A DNA stretch of 64,000 nucleotides from Erinaceus europaeus (taxonomy: Eukaryota > Chordata > Mammalia > Eulipotyphla > Erinaceidae): contig NC_080164.1 of the NCBI RefSeq assembly GCF_950295315.1, positions 13,361,659 to 13,425,658 on the forward strand. The letters run 5' to 3'. Below, piece after piece: positions 1-10,919 of the stretch. Under the pieces are notes generated by a model. That model did no database searches. It was not told the origin of the DNA and saw nothing but the letters and a program-made list of their open reading frames with translations. The position numbers and the translations under genes are program-made. Position 1 is the first letter of the stretch. Each line of letters starts with the position of its first letter.

Positions 1-344
1 GATTTCTGTAGGGCCCAGGGCTGAAGAGAGTGATTAGCAGGACTTCCAGAGGGGAGGCTTGGGAACACTACCAGCCTCAGGGAGACTTCTGCTTTCCCAG
101 CCCTGCTCTGCATCCAGAGTGACAGACATGAGCTCATGCCAGGTGCTCAGTGAGGACCTGGGTCAGAACAGCCACGTCCTCATGCCACACCTACATCAGT
201 TTTCAGTGCCAACAGAGCTCTGAGATCCTGGATCATACAACCTTAGAAACTGGAGAAAAGAGAAAGAGAGGAGGGAGAAGGGGAGGTGCGCTAGGTTTGA
301 AAACCCTTCAGCTTCAGTGGCATTCCTGGAAAGACTTCCTGGTC
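1..344. other. Unique non-coding sequence, no feature recognised
   Basis: I see no repeat family, splice-flanked exon or long reading frame here. The stretch ends at the 6-bp target-site duplication of the next element. Confidence 0.5.
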
Positions 345-710
345 TGTTGGGCTGCGTCTCGGGGGAGAGAGAAGTGAGCGAAGCTAAGAGGGAACACAAA
401 TCTTTATTCATGCGGGCACCTCAGAGTTGGGAGATAGCACAGTGGTTCGGGCCATGTGGAGCTAGCAAAATGGCCACCTCCCGCTACTCACAGCAACCCT
501 CCTCTGCCATCCGGTCACCGAAGTGAAGGGGCTAAGAGAGAGAGGGGCGGAATAAGAAGGGCTTTTATAGGAGAAATTCCGGAAGTAACAAGTTGGAATA
601 GTATTGGCTAAGAAACAAGGCACTCCGGGAATAGCATTTCTCGCAGGAATTGACAATAGCCTGAGGGGACAGCATGGTAGATGTGACCGCATCTGCACAA
701 TTTCCCAACA
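345..710 (-). mobile_element. Solo LTR of an endogenous retrovirus (class II-like)
   Basis: The element starts TGTTGGG and ends CCCAACA, a perfect terminal inverted repeat, and is flanked by exact 6-bp duplications CTGGTC (339-344 and 711-716). Read on the minus strand it has a TATA-like TATAAA (563-568) and an AATAAA poly(A) signal (403-408) followed by a pyrimidine-rich U5. No gag, pol or env lies next to it, so it is a solo LTR left by LTR-LTR recombination. The 6-bp duplication and TGTTGGG end resemble beta-retrovirus/IAP-like class II elements; the class is inferred. Confidence 0.85.
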
Positions 711-1140
711 CTGGTCACATGGAAAAAATGATCCAAAGACAGTTGTGCTGGGGAAACTATCAAGGAGGGAGTAATATAGGAAGTTAGTTAGGAGGTGGTC
801 ATATCTGCCTTCAGGACAAGTGTGTCTAGTCATGCAGACTCAAAAGTGAGGTGTCGGACAAAGAGATGCACAATGAGGCAGAAAGATTTCAACCAAACCA
901 GGAAGCTGTCCCCATCCTTCCAGACAAAATCCACTATTCTTTCCTCTGTCTTATGGCCTGCTTATCTTGCTACCTGTTTCCCTACCTGTTCCTACAGATA
1001 AGTGTGAGGTCCTGGAGGCCAGAACCTCCAAGCTCCAAGTTTCACCGTTGCATTCTCTGTAGTGCCTAGAAAATGTTGGCCACACTGCAGATGCTCAGAA
1101 AATTTATGTTGAATGAAAGAAAAAACAATGAAGCTTAATT
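711..1140. other. Unique non-coding sequence
   Basis: No recognised repeat or coding signal after the LTR duplication. Confidence 0.45.
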
Positions 1141-1580
1141 TTTAATTTTATTAGTGATTTAATATTGATTTATAAAATTGCATGTCAATAAGGGTATAAA
1201 TCCACTCCATTCCCACCACCAGGGTTCTGAATCTTCAGTCTCCACACTACAAACCACCAAAGTTTCCCTAAGGTTGTAGACATGGGCCAATCATCATCTT
1301 TACAACTGTCTATATTTGTACATAATTTTGCCCCCTTGTTCTTTCTTATCCAATCCTCTCTTCCCCTCCAAGCCACTCATGACACCATTACTACTTCTAT
1401 ATACCCCTCTCTGTTTCTTCCTCCTCCTCCTCCTCCTCCTCCTCCTCCTCCTCCTCCTCCTTCTTCTCTCTCTCTCTCTCTCTCTCTCTCGGTACTGATG
1501 GAGCTAGAGTTCAGAGCCCTCTTATCTTCTTCCTCCCATCACTTCTCCCCCACTGGGAGTATGGATCAAGGTTGTTTTGG
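1141..1580 (-). mobile_element. Old L1 3'-end fragment, 3'UTR type C
   Basis: On the minus strand this resembles an L1 3' UTR. It shares the 'ccaccac...tttccctaaggttgtagacatggg' type of block with 32878-33045, and its far end (ctgggagtatggatcaagg) matches the common hedgehog L1 tail. It is interrupted by a TCC/TC microsatellite. Assignment to L1 is inferred from these shared blocks. Confidence 0.5.
1418..1490. repeat. (TCC)n-(TC)n microsatellite
   Basis: Compound simple repeat: about 14 TCC units and then about 13 TC units. Reading frames through it (poly-Pro, poly-Leu) are artefacts. Confidence 0.95.
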
Positions 1581-2274
1581 AGTGCATAAGAAAATGTATT
1601 TGCAATGAAATAATTGAGGGTTTCATCAATGACCTTCAAGCCCATCTTGTCTATCATGAGGTTGGCAAGACAGTCTACTGTCAAACAATAGGAAACACAA
1701 TCACGTGGCTTTCTCCATCATTCTACTTATCCAAGGACAAGAGAAAGAGCAGAGGGGAGAGAATGGGCACAGGCTCCAAGGCCACTGCATAACCACATGA
1801 CTTTTAAATTGTGTCTGCTATTGATATTTGGGTCACTTTCTTCCAGGAGGGACTAAAGATCCATTAATAACATTTGGATTTTAGGGAAGTCTTCTTAAAG
1901 GAAATTGTTGTGCCTCGTGAGTACTCTGCATCCTCAGGGAAAAGTAAATCAGGGGAAGACATAACTGAAACAAGCAAACTCGAGAAGAACTGGGTTGGGG
2001 CCAGGAAATCAAAATGAGAATGAATTTAGCATGTGTGTTGCTAGGATTAATTATCAGGAAGATTCTTTATAGACTTTTTTTTAAAGAGAGGGAGGGAGGG
2101 AGGAATAGCAGTCACCATTAAAATTACACCAGTGAATAGCATTATTCTAGTAGTCCTTTATTTTGAAACCTAATGGATTTTGTATCACCATGTTACTAAG
2201 AGAAGCAAACCACTGTCATGGTGTCACAAATCATTGTAACAACATGAACAGTGACACATGTTATGATGCTAAGA
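1581..2274. other. Unique non-coding sequence
   Basis: Moderately AT-rich with a short GGGA run near 2088-2103. Nothing recognised. Confidence 0.45.
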
Positions 2275-2430
2275 GCATGGAATCTGACTTACACAATAAC
2301 CTTTTAAGGACCTCTGCTATTGTACCTGTGAGGTGAGTAAAAGAAGGATCCCAAAGTTAACCAGAGATAGAAGCTGCACTAGGATGTACAAGTCTTCTAA
2401 CTTCCATGCCTGGGCTGCTTTCTTTGTACA
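2275..2430 (-). repeat. Probable MIR remnant (antisense)
   Basis: Order and spacing resemble the reverse complement of a MIR core: 'gaggtgagtaaaag', 'cccaaagttaaccagagatagaagctg', then 'catgcctgggctgctttctt'. It is heavily diverged. Confidence 0.4.
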
Positions 2431-3674
2431 GTTTGAAGCACTTTCTGAGGGAAATTCCCTGTAGATATGAGATATGTCAGAGACTCCTTTCCCCAGGAGA
2501 GACCCTCAATGACTGAGGTCCCAGTTCACACAGAAAACCAGAACTATGGAGGCCCTTGTGTCTCCTTTATCTGAGAGAGAGACTAGAAATGTGTTATCTG
2601 CATCCTAACACACCCACCTCTGCCAAGCAGGCATGTTCATGGTGAAGCTGGTCCTGCTAGGCAGCCAGACAGGTCCTGCCCGGAATGGGCCTCCTGCCAG
2701 CCCCATCTCTGATGATTTAAACTTGGAATTCAAAAATCAGAGTGGAAACCACATTTCTGAAACTGATTAACAAACAAGGAGCAGCTTTGATTACTGTCGC
2801 CAGAAAGACTTTCTAACTCAGTGGTCTCCTTGCCGCATCCGCACACTGGTCTGTGAAATGAGGCCTGAGATATTTCACACCATTGTGAGTACACACTGAG
2901 AGACAGCCTAACAAAGCTGGTGTCTGTGAATCCCACCCCATCTCTGGACAGCAAGTCTGAGGGTTGGCATTTGTGCCTCTTGCCTCCTTAGCACTGACGT
3001 TGGGCCCCAAGAACCTGGTAAGAGAGAAATCAGGGATCCATAACTCACTGGATGAATCATGGTTCCGAAGAGAAACAGAACCAATAGGATGGCTATCAGA
3101 GAGGGGTCTAGGGGGAGATCTCTGATATGAGCTGGTTCATGCAGTACTGGAGACAGATATGTACCAGCAAGAATCAGGGTGAACAGTGGTATAACTCAAA
3201 CAAAGGATTGGGAATCAGAATCTAGGGGCAGAAGGAGGCAGACATCCCACTCAGCAAGGAGGAACTCAACCTGCCTTGCTTTCTTCTCTCTGGTCTCCAG
3301 AGGTCTAGGTGAAGCCCACCCACCTTGGTGAGAGCCCAGCACCTGGACTCAGTCACAGATGAAATGCTACTCTCTTCCATAAACAGCCCGACAGCCAGAC
3401 AGAACCCCCAAATATCTTAGCAGCTACCTGGGCTTACCTGAACCCCATCAAGTTAACAGGGATAACATAGTCACAGCTAGGCCTGCTACCATGTGCACTC
3501 TGTGACACGTGCACCATTTGGTGCTGCTGGCACTGACCCCTGGCCTCGCTGCCCTCCCCCACCCTATTCAGACACATGAAGTGCATATTAAATGAAAGTC
3601 CACCTCTCTTTCCTTGACTGGAATAGACCTCCTGGATTCTCATTACCTCCCCTGCAGTTAGAAACTTGGCTCTG
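2431..3674. other. Unique non-coding sequence (1.2 kb)
   Basis: Open frames here are short and lack convincing exon flanks. No repeat recognised. Confidence 0.45.
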
Positions 3675-3892
3675 GGGGCTGGGTGGTGGCCCAGTAAATT
3701 GAGTGTTTATGTTACATTGTGCAAGGACCTGGGTTCAAGTCCCTGGTCCCTACATGTGTTGGGGAAGCTTCACAGTCAGTGAAGCAAGTACTGAAGCACT
3801 CTCTCTCTCTCTATCTATCTACTGCTTCCACCATGGATTCTCTCTGTTTCTATCCAATTAATTAATAAAGAAATACATTTTTAAAAAAAGCA
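3675..3892 (+). mobile_element. tRNA-derived SINE (ERI-like, older subtype)
   Basis: tRNA-like head 'ctgggtggtggcccag...', B-box-like GGGTTCAAGTCCC, 'ggggaagcttcacagtcagtgaagcaag', a CT-rich body and an A/T tail ending about 3892. It differs from the young subtype by lacking 'cgcttcacaggcggtgaagc'. Confidence 0.85.
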
Positions 3893-4029
3893 AGAAAAGA
3901 CACGAAGTGTACTTGGCACTAAATGGTCCAGCCAACACAGCTCAAGGGGAACATGGCTGACTGGAAAGGCAGCGGCCTGTGTTCACTGGGGTTGGCCCTC
4001 TCAGAACTGTGGAGACCATATACCACCCT

Positions 4030-4235
4030 CATTTTTTTGTTTGTTTTAATTTCTTTATTGGAGGATTAATGGTTTACAGTTGGTAGTAAATTACAGTCAT
4101 TTGTACATGTGTAATATTTCTCAATTTTCCATATAACAATTCAACCCCTCTAGGTCCTCCTCTGCCATCATGTTCCAATACCTGAACCCTCCCTCCCTGA
4201 GGCTTTTACTTTGGGGAAGTACACCAAACTATCTC
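4030..4235 (-). mobile_element. L1 3'-end fragment, 3'UTR type B
   Basis: Begins with a T-run (antisense poly-A) and contains 'tttctttattggaggattaatg...acagt...catttgtacatg', 'taggtcctcctctgccatcatgttcc' and 'cttttactttggg'. The same blocks recur at 16575, 41380, 43112 and 51809. Confidence 0.75.
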
Positions 4236-5101
4236 ATTTTGTACCCTGCCCAGGCTGGGAACTCTGAGGCTGGAAGGTTCTGACTGACCTCAGAGGAGAT
4301 AAGGTCACCTAAGAATGGTCTCACCCTTAAAGTACTGACCTGTAGGCCCTGGAAGGACGGGCAAAAGTCTATCATGCTTGCTGAAGGAAGTGTGCTTTAT
4401 CTTTCTGAGAAACATATGAGCTTTAAGAGAAGCAAGAATCTGATTTGAGATACTGTCCAGGAGGTGTGTTAATGGGTGTAAAGGGAGTTGGCTCTGGCTA
4501 TGTAACTCATCACAGAGACTGAGAGAACTGGGGAGAGGGATTCCCTGAAACAGTCTATATGCCTCCGCACATGCTCAATTTGCTCCGTAATCAAACCCCA
4601 CTTTTCAAGTAGCATGGTTTAAGTCTGAAAGCCTGAAGCAAATAGGCCAGAAACCACATTTCTGTAAGTGTATTTATTTATACCTGTGGCATGAGAGAAG
4701 GGGCCCAGGACCTCACACAAGTGCAGTGACACCACTAAGATGCCTTTCTGGACCAGTTTGCTCATCCTCTCACGTCTTTGAAAGAATAATGAGGGCTCAC
4801 TCTGGGTCCCCCTCCCCCATGGCCATTTGGGAGTCCCGGGGTAGCTCCACATGCAGAGGGCTAAATACACAGAGAGACAGGGCAGTCAGCTCCAGGAAAG
4901 CCTCAGTGGGACAATTCGTTTATTGAAAGAAGAAGCAGGTAGATATAGGGGCCATAAATCAGGGGAAAGGTTGGGGTATCCATGAACCCAAACACAGAGC
5001 AATACAGTGCATAGTTACATTAACAGATTGTTTGATCATAAGCTTTACAATATACATTTTTCTGGAGGTAAATTGCAGGCAATTTGGAGCATCACGTCAC
5101 C
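4236..5101. other. Mostly unique sequence; possible degenerate LTR in 4800-5095
   Basis: No coding exon seen. Read on the minus strand, 4800-5095 has a CTATAT box and a CAATAAA signal followed by a U5-like pyrimidine-rich stretch, so an old minus-strand LTR is possible. I found no matching target-site duplication. Confidence 0.3.
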
Positions 5102-5107
5102 CCTGGT

Positions 5108-5318
5108 TGTCGCCCAATAAAAAGCCCCCCCTCCTCTGAGCTCTAGGCTCCCCCTCTAGCAGATCTCTCTCCCTTCTCTCACCCTGTGGTCAGGTAGTGG
5201 GGACGGCCATTGTCGGCTGACTCTACATGGCCTGAGCCACCACCCCCATCCTATAATAAAGATTTGTGTACCCCCTTGCTCCAGACTTCCTCTCTCTTCT
5301 GCTCGGTGCAGCCCGACA
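5108..5318 (+). mobile_element. Short solo LTR (class II-like)
   Basis: Termini TGTCG...CGACA form an inverted repeat, flanked by near-identical 6-mers CCTGGT (5102-5107) and CCTGGC (5319-5324). An AATAAAA box sits only about 10 bp inside the 5' end, and an AATAAAG poly(A) signal near 5254-5260 is followed by TTGTGT and a pyrimidine-rich U5. The downstream part resembles the U5 of the LTR at 345-710. At 211 bp it has almost no U3, so it is probably internally deleted. Confidence 0.7.
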
Positions 5319-5619
5319 CCTGGCCACAACAACAACAGAGAAGGGGGGGGGGGCAGCTGAGCAATCAGGATATTTTCTGGTGGTTTTAAAGTTAACACAG
5401 TAATCTATGGCTTTTAATTAAAGAAGGAAGGCAGGAAGGTGGCATGTGTAGTAAGGCACCCATGTCTGTGGGTCCAGCGTCATAAACTCCAGAGACCGGA
5501 GAACCTGCCCTTGTCTTGACCTGAAGGTAGAGTTGGTGGTCAACCCACTCATGGAAACAATGGCCTGGACTTTTCTGGGACAGTGAGCCCCACTCCCCAA
5601 CAAAATGAGATATAGGGAG
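5319..5619. other. Unique sequence with an 11-G run
   Basis: Contains a homopolymeric G run near 5344-5354. Nothing else recognised. Confidence 0.4.
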
Positions 5620-5754
5620 AAATGGGAGGAAAAAAAGAGGAGTGAAAGGAGAGGCATCACAGCATGGTCTCACCATCCATGGAATTCCCCTGTGCCCCCA
5701 TGTAGGGCTGGGGCACGTGTGTGCCCTACTGGATGCATGATCTTCTGGCCCTAA
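5620..5754 (-). mobile_element. SINE-related fragment (antisense)
   Basis: The block 'catcacagcatggtctcaccatccatggaa...' recurs at 50370-50405 in the same orientation next to a SINE-like head, so this is probably a diverged tRNA-SINE subtype. It is followed by CT repeats. Confidence 0.5.
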
Positions 5755-5755
5755 C

Positions 5756-5787
<32 letters not shown>

Positions 5788-5820
5788 TTCTCTTTCTCTC
5801 TTTTTCTCTCTCCTTCTCTC
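5755..5820. repeat. (CT)n/(TTTCTC)n low-complexity tract
   Basis: Imperfect polypyrimidine simple repeat. Confidence 0.9.
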
Positions 5821-5914
5821 ATGTAAACAAATGCCAAGGTACACTCTGCACTTGTCTTTCTACTCTGACTACTTTCTTTATCGCTGTTGTGGTTACTGGG
5901 ATTGACTACTCTGA

Positions 5915-6125
5915 AATGACTTTTTTCCTTTTTAAGAAATATTTTATTTATTTACTTATTGAATAGAGAGGGAGAGAGGAGAGGGGATAGAGAGATACCT
6001 GGGGTGCTACTTCACAGCTCACAAAGCTTCTCCCCCACTGCAGGTGGGGTCTGGGGGCTTGAGCCTGTTTTCTTGCACATTGTAATATGTGTATTCAACC
6101 AGGTGTACCTCTGCCTGGCCACTGA
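5915..6125 (-). mobile_element. tRNA-derived SINE (older subtype)
   Basis: Antisense tail 'tttttaagaaatattttatttattta', then the GA-rich complement of the CT body, 'cacaaagcttctcccccactgcaggtggg' and 'gtgtattcaaccaggtgtacc', which is the complement of the tRNA-like head. Confidence 0.8.
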
Positions 6126-6129
6126 AATG

Positions 6130-6272
6130 AGTTTTTCCACATAGAAGGAAGCAGACATACAGACAGACACAGCACCAAAGTTTATTCCAGCGCTATGGAT
6201 GGCTAAGTTTGAAACTGGTCTATGCTTTGTGACAGAGCAGCACACTATCTAGTATCTTGTCAACCTTAATCT
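6130..6272 (-). mobile_element. Second SINE family fragment (antisense)
   Basis: Matches by eye the family also at 27664 and 51565: 'cagacagacacagcaccaaag', 'gtttgaaactgg', 'gacagagcagcacactatct'. The tRNA-like head lies at the high-coordinate end. Confidence 0.55.
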
Positions 6273-6640
6273 GATTATTTATTAGTCATTGACCTGGGTG
6301 TTGCTTCCACATTTCATCAGATGACTTCCTTTAAATTTATCCTAAGTCTTCATTTCAAAATAGTCCCTCCAGGATTTTAGATTCCTGGACCAACAGCTGG
6401 GCTGACAGGGAAAGCCATTCTGGAACCTTGCCCCCCCTATTCTACCTTTTCTGGAGCCTATCACTCTCAGGTCAACTGAGTCGCTTCCCTGGCCCCGCTG
6501 TTTCCTCTATTTCCTTCTCAGCTGCTGCCCTGCATCTCTGCACAGATAAAAGCTGGAGTAGGGAGAGGAGGAGACCACCATCAGTGCATTTCCAATCCCC
6601 CACCCACAAACACACCAGGGCAGGTGTTAACTGGTGGGAA
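6273..6640. other. Unique non-coding sequence
   Basis: No repeat or gene recognised. Confidence 0.4.
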
Positions 6641-6643
6641 AAA

Positions 6644-6855
6644 CAGAAGAATCTTCTCCACTGGGGTCTTGTGGTGCAGCCAGTGAGCACACATGTTACC
6701 ATGAGCAAGGATTAGGGTTCAAGTTCCTGGTCCCCACCTCCAGAAGGAAAGCTTCATCTGTGGTGGAGCAGGGATGCAGGTGTCTGTCTTCCTCTTTCTC
6801 CCTCTTTATCTCTCCCCCTCCCTTCTCAATTCCTCTTTGTCCTACCAAATAAAAG
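6644..6855 (+). mobile_element. tRNA-derived SINE (older subtype)
   Basis: Degraded head 'ggtcttgtggtgcagccagtgagcaca', B-box-like GGGTTCAAGTTCC, 'ggaaagcttcatctgtggtgg', a CT-rich body and an 'aaataaaagaaagg' tail. Confidence 0.8.
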
Positions 6856-7510
6856 AAAGGAGGGAAAGGATGCAAGGAGTGATGGATACATTGTGTAAAC
6901 AAAGAGTCTCAGTGTAAACCCAGGAGGGATAAACCCAACAAAGAAACAAACCAAAAACCTTCTGCACTGACCCCCACCCCAGAGAATTCTGCACAGCATC
7001 CCAGGCTACCCTCAAAGTGCAGACCTGTACCTTGGAGGAAGGAGCCTGCTACTGAGAGCTGGTGCAGGACAACCACTTTTAAGAAATCCCAGAAAAGCCT
7101 TCTGTACCTCAGCATTGACTCAGGGAGGGAGGCTGAATTGCTTTCTCTTAGATTCTTTAAAGATAAGGTAACTTAAGATGCTGAAAAAACCTCAAATATT
7201 TAATTAAAAAAGAGTAGGCAATCAATTAAGACTTTAGTTAACTTACAAATAAGAGCATGCAGCAGACGTATAAGGTGTGATCTGTTTCTCCAGCCTTTGC
7301 TTCTACAAGAGCCCCGCCCTCTGAACATAAGGTTTGGCTCCTCTGACCTTCTCTTCTGCTGGTGACTGTGTCTGATCAGTCTTGTTTTTGCAAACGCTCT
7401 ATGGGTGTTGCTCAGATGACACCCCAGGAACGGCTCCCCCATTCTCAGTCTGTTGGCTGTAAGCCCCTCCTATGAGAGACCAGCATAGTTTGTATTCATT
7501 CTCTCTCTCA
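6856..7510. other. Unique non-coding sequence
   Basis: Includes weakly CpG-bearing sequence near 7265-7440 but no supported exon. Confidence 0.4.
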
Positions 7511-7511
7511 C

Positions 7512-7812
7512 TCCCTCTTTCTTTTAATTGATACCAGGGTTATTACTGGGGCTCAGTTCCTACACTATCCCACCACTGTCCCTGGTGGCCGTTTTTTCCC
7601 CATTTTTTATTTTCTAATTTATATTAGATAGGATAGAGGGAAATTGGGAGAGGACAGTAGAACAGAAAGGGAGAGAAAGATAGATATATACCTGCAGACC
7701 TGCTTCACTGATTCTGAAGTAGATCCTTACAGGTGGGGAGCAGGGATTTGAACCTGGGTCCTTGCACTTGGTCATACGTGCACTCAACTGGGTGTGCTGC
7801 CGCCCAGCCCCA
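7512..7812 (-). mobile_element. tRNA-derived SINE, full-length type with 3' domain
   Basis: The 3' domain (complement of 'gccaccaggga...gagccccagtaataaccctgg') comes first, then the A/T tail segment, GA-rich body, 'cctgcagacctgcttcac' and 'gcactcaactgggtgtgctgccgcccagcccc'. This copy has the extra 3' domain that shorter SINE copies lack. Confidence 0.85.
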
Positions 7813-8737
7813 CATGGTTCACTTTAACATCAGAACCCAACATTCCTGGTGGAGGTGATGCCTTTCCTGTTCACTTTCACCAGCTCAGCATAGCATTGGC
7901 CGCAGCCAAGGTGAGTTTGCTGCTTGTTTCTCCCCCTTAATGAGACCAGGTTTAATGGAGAACAGGCTGCCAGCAGCCATGTCTATTGTACTCAGAGAAG
8001 AATCAGAGGCACAGCCTCCATGTAGGTGTGTTGCTAAATTGGAGATTAAGTACAGGTCCCAAAGTTACTGAAGTCCTGATTAAATTGGGCACCAATTCCA
8101 ATTCCATCCTAGTCCCACTAAGGCATTGTGCTATGGTGCTGAGGACTGACACAGAAGCAATGGGAAGCCCGTGTGTTTCTGATGTTCTCATTCAGACTGT
8201 CACTCTGTGTGTCTGCTTTAAGGGAGCTGGAATGTCACCTCAAAACCACACAGCCTTCTTCCACTTCTCTAGGAACACTGCCATCATGGCACTGGAGCCT
8301 TGAGACCACCCTGGGAGGGGGTGGGCTGGCGAATGGGACACTCGCTGTGTACATGGCCATCAGCGTTGAGCATCCCAAGTCACCTGCAGCCAGACAAGTC
8401 AGGGACAGAGAAGGTCTCAAGTCCTGGTGTCGCCCCCCACCGCTCCCAGAGAAATCGCTCTGTCACTCACTGTCACTGCTTCCGCTTCCTCCTTCCCAGT
8501 ATACTCCCCGGAGCCCTCTATAAACTGAGAGATGGATAAGATATCTGCCTTGCCTCTTTTCCCACTTTTTGCTTTTCACTGTCCTTCTCCCTGTCATGCT
8601 GTGGAATGCCCAGGAGAGCAGGTCTACAGACTTCAGCTCTCATCTGCAGCAGGGCCACCTGAGCTGTTTGGGAAAAGTGTTACCTAAGGCAGCTGTGGCG
8701 TTATTACAGGGGGCTGTCCTCATGACTACTCCACTTA
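7813..8737. other. Unique non-coding sequence (0.9 kb)
   Basis: Overlapping frames of 80-116 codons occur on both strands but none shows splice context or a familiar domain. Treated as non-coding. Confidence 0.4.
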
Positions 8738-9187
8738 CAGATTCATGACTATTAAACAATTTGTCCTGCTTTATATCTTATTGCTTTTCAGCCACCAAGT
8801 TGCAGGTGCTACCATGACACCATTCTGGCTTCCCCAGGCAGACAATATCGCCTGTGTGTGGGAACCCACCTCCCCAGAGCTCTACCCCTACCCCTATTTT
8901 TTTAGGGAAAGATAGAAACAGGCTGGGGAGGGGGGGTGGATCCACCTGACAAAAAAGTTAATGTCCAGCAGAGAAGCAGCTACAGGAGCCAGACCTTTCA
9001 CCTTCTGCACCCCAAAAACAATCTTGGTCCATAATCCCAGAGGGATAAAAAGTAGGGAACCCTCCAGTGGAGGGGATGGGATATGGAACTCTGGTGGTGG
9101 GAACTGTATGGAATTGTACCCTTCTTATCCTACAATCTTGTTAATCATTATTAAATCACAAATAAAAATCAATCAATAAATAAATAC
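8738..9187 (+). mobile_element. L1 3'-end fragment, 3'UTR type A
   Basis: Contains the type-A landmarks in order: 'gattcatgactattaaacaa', 'cagccaccaagttgcaggtgctaccatga', 'cagagaagcagctacaggagcc', 'ccagagggataaaa', 'ctggtggtgggaactgtatgg', then an A-rich tail. Confidence 0.85.
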
Positions 9188-9306
9188 CGCATGTGTATTT
9201 TTATTTTTTAAAAAAGCCTCATTGTGGCCTTTTCTATCACACAGGGATTTGTTAATATTGTAAACGGTACTTAATGTTCTATTTTGTCTTCAAGGTCATT
9301 ATTTGT

Positions 9307-9884
9307 TTTTGTTTTTTTTTTCTTTTTTATTTAAGAAAGGATTAATTAACAAAACCATAGGGTAGGAGGGGTACAATTCCACACAATTCCCACCACCCAA
9401 TCTCCATATCCTGATGACATCCGGAACCTGGTGACTGAAAAGAGAGTTAACATACGAAGCCAAACAAATTGTTGAGCAATCATGGACCCAAAGGTTGGAA
9501 TAGTGGAGAGGAAGTGTTAGGGGGATACTCACTGCAAACTCTAGTGTACTTCTGCTTTCAGGTATATATTTTGCAGTAGTTTACGGATACGTGTGAACAT
9601 ATGCTCTCTCTCACAGAAACTGGTGTATATCTAGGTTTTGGGACTGTCCCAGGAAGCTGCATGTCTACCCCTCACCACAGGGTTTTTACTTTGGTGCCCT
9701 ACTTACAATTTGGTCAGGTCCTGCTTTTAGTTTCCCTTTCAGATCTTCTTCCTCAACTTCTGTTGATGAGTGGGATCATCCCATACTCATCTTTATCTTT
9801 CTGACTTAGCTCACTTAACATAATTCCTTCTAGCTCTGTCCAAGATGGGTCAGAGAAGGTGTGTTCATTGTTCTTGATAGCTGC
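9307..9884 (-). mobile_element. Young 5'-truncated L1 with two internal deletions
   Basis: Exact 17-bp target-site duplications (TCAAGGTCATTATTTGT at 9290-9306 and 9885-9901) bound the insert. Compared with the full-length L1 at 19881-27338, one deletion removes about 250 bp inside the 3' UTR (join near 9410) and another removes about 650 bp between the 3' UTR and the end of ORF2 (join near 9645). Confidence 0.92.
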
Positions 9885-10056
9885 TCAAGGTCATTATTTG
9901 TGGTATCAGATATCGCCTTTAAGTCTATCATGTTTTATAACTTGTATAACTCTCTTACTGGTATGCAAAGTTTTCTTGACCTCAAGGTTTTTATACAAAG
10001 GCAGTAAAATTTTGTATTCTCTTCTCTGATCAATATGTGTGTTCAAGTATATGTCT

Positions 10057-10057
10057 G

Positions 10058-10101
<44 letters not shown>

Positions 10102-10114
10102 TGTCTGTCTGTGT
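10057..10114. repeat. (TG)n-(TCTG)n microsatellite
   Basis: About 20 TG units followed by TCTG units. Confidence 0.95.
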
Positions 10115-10199
10115 CTATATTACATGAACAACCAGGGCCTCCATATCTTTGTGTACAGTGTCCAGTGGGAATCTCTAGCTTATTTCTGACATTAAAGGG

Positions 10200-10355
10200 A
10201 GAGATGATTTGAAGAGAGAGAGGATAGACAGCTACAACTGTTCCACTATTCATGAAGCTTCTCCCATACAGGTGGAAACCAGGGATGGACTTGAATCCAT
10301 GTTTTTGCAGGTGGTAATATGTGTACTCTACCAGGGATGCCCTGTAAGCTTTCAA
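10200..10355 (-). mobile_element. SINE fragment (older subtype)
   Basis: Complement of the SINE body and head: 'catgaagcttctcccatacaggtgg', 'gacttgaatccatg' (degenerate B box) and 'gtactctaccagggatgcc'. Confidence 0.7.
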
Positions 10356-10369
10356 TATAATATTTTAGT

Positions 10370-10560
10370 AAAATAGATGATGTTTCTTTCTGCTCAGTTT
10401 TCTGGTGAGATTTTATCATGAGTAAGTGTTGGACTTTATCAAATACCTTTTTCTGAATTACCTAAAATAATAAGGTATGCCTCATTTGTTTAATATTGTA
10501 GCAGATGAAATTTATGGGTTTATTCCTGGAATATGTTAGTGAAACAGAGAGTTGTTACTT
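10370..10560 (-). mobile_element. Ancient L1 ORF2 remnant
   Basis: 'tttatcatgagtaagtgttgg...ttatcaaataccttttt' parallels the antisense of a mammalian L1 reverse-transcriptase region. It is very diverged. Confidence 0.45.
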
Positions 10561-10919
10561 CCTTCTATGGTTCCCTCCTTTGTAGGAGCCCCTTTGCCAG
10601 TAAGGTAACAGTGCACTGAAGAGCTAGAAGAGGCAGAAAAATAATAACACAAGCAACCAGTTTAGGAAGTAAGGCATCAAAATCCATGAGCAAATGGAAG
10701 CAAATGGAGAGAGATGTATGGGTCATAGTTCTACCAGAAGTGGAATGTTTGGAACCTGTCCTGGCAGAGGGAAACAGGGAAAGGGCAGGAAACACAGTGA
10801 AGACAATGATATAGTCTCATGGGGCTGGGTAGATGGACATGGAAGAAAGGTTGAAATAAATGAATTGAAAAAGATAAGCCAACTACTCAACACCAGCAGG
10901 AAGGACATGGTATTTCATG
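10561..10919. other. Unrecognised sequence, perhaps part of an ancient L1
   Basis: No clear motif. Flanked on both sides by ancient L1 pieces. Confidence 0.3.

Noticed and set aside
1282..1608. 108-codon frame with poly-Pro run
   Set aside because: It is the translation of a TCC/TC microsatellite inside an old L1 tail.
4800..5095. Possible minus-strand LTR
   Set aside because: TATA- and poly(A)-like motifs are present but I found no TG/CA ends with a matching target duplication; left as a note only.
5392..5844. 150-codon minus-strand frame
   Set aside because: Starts with Arg/Glu repeats from a CT tract and continues through a SINE fragment; no domain or conservation sign.
9906..10355. 149-codon minus-strand frame with His-Thr repeat
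   Set aside because: Crosses a (TG)n microsatellite and a SINE fragment; not a gene.
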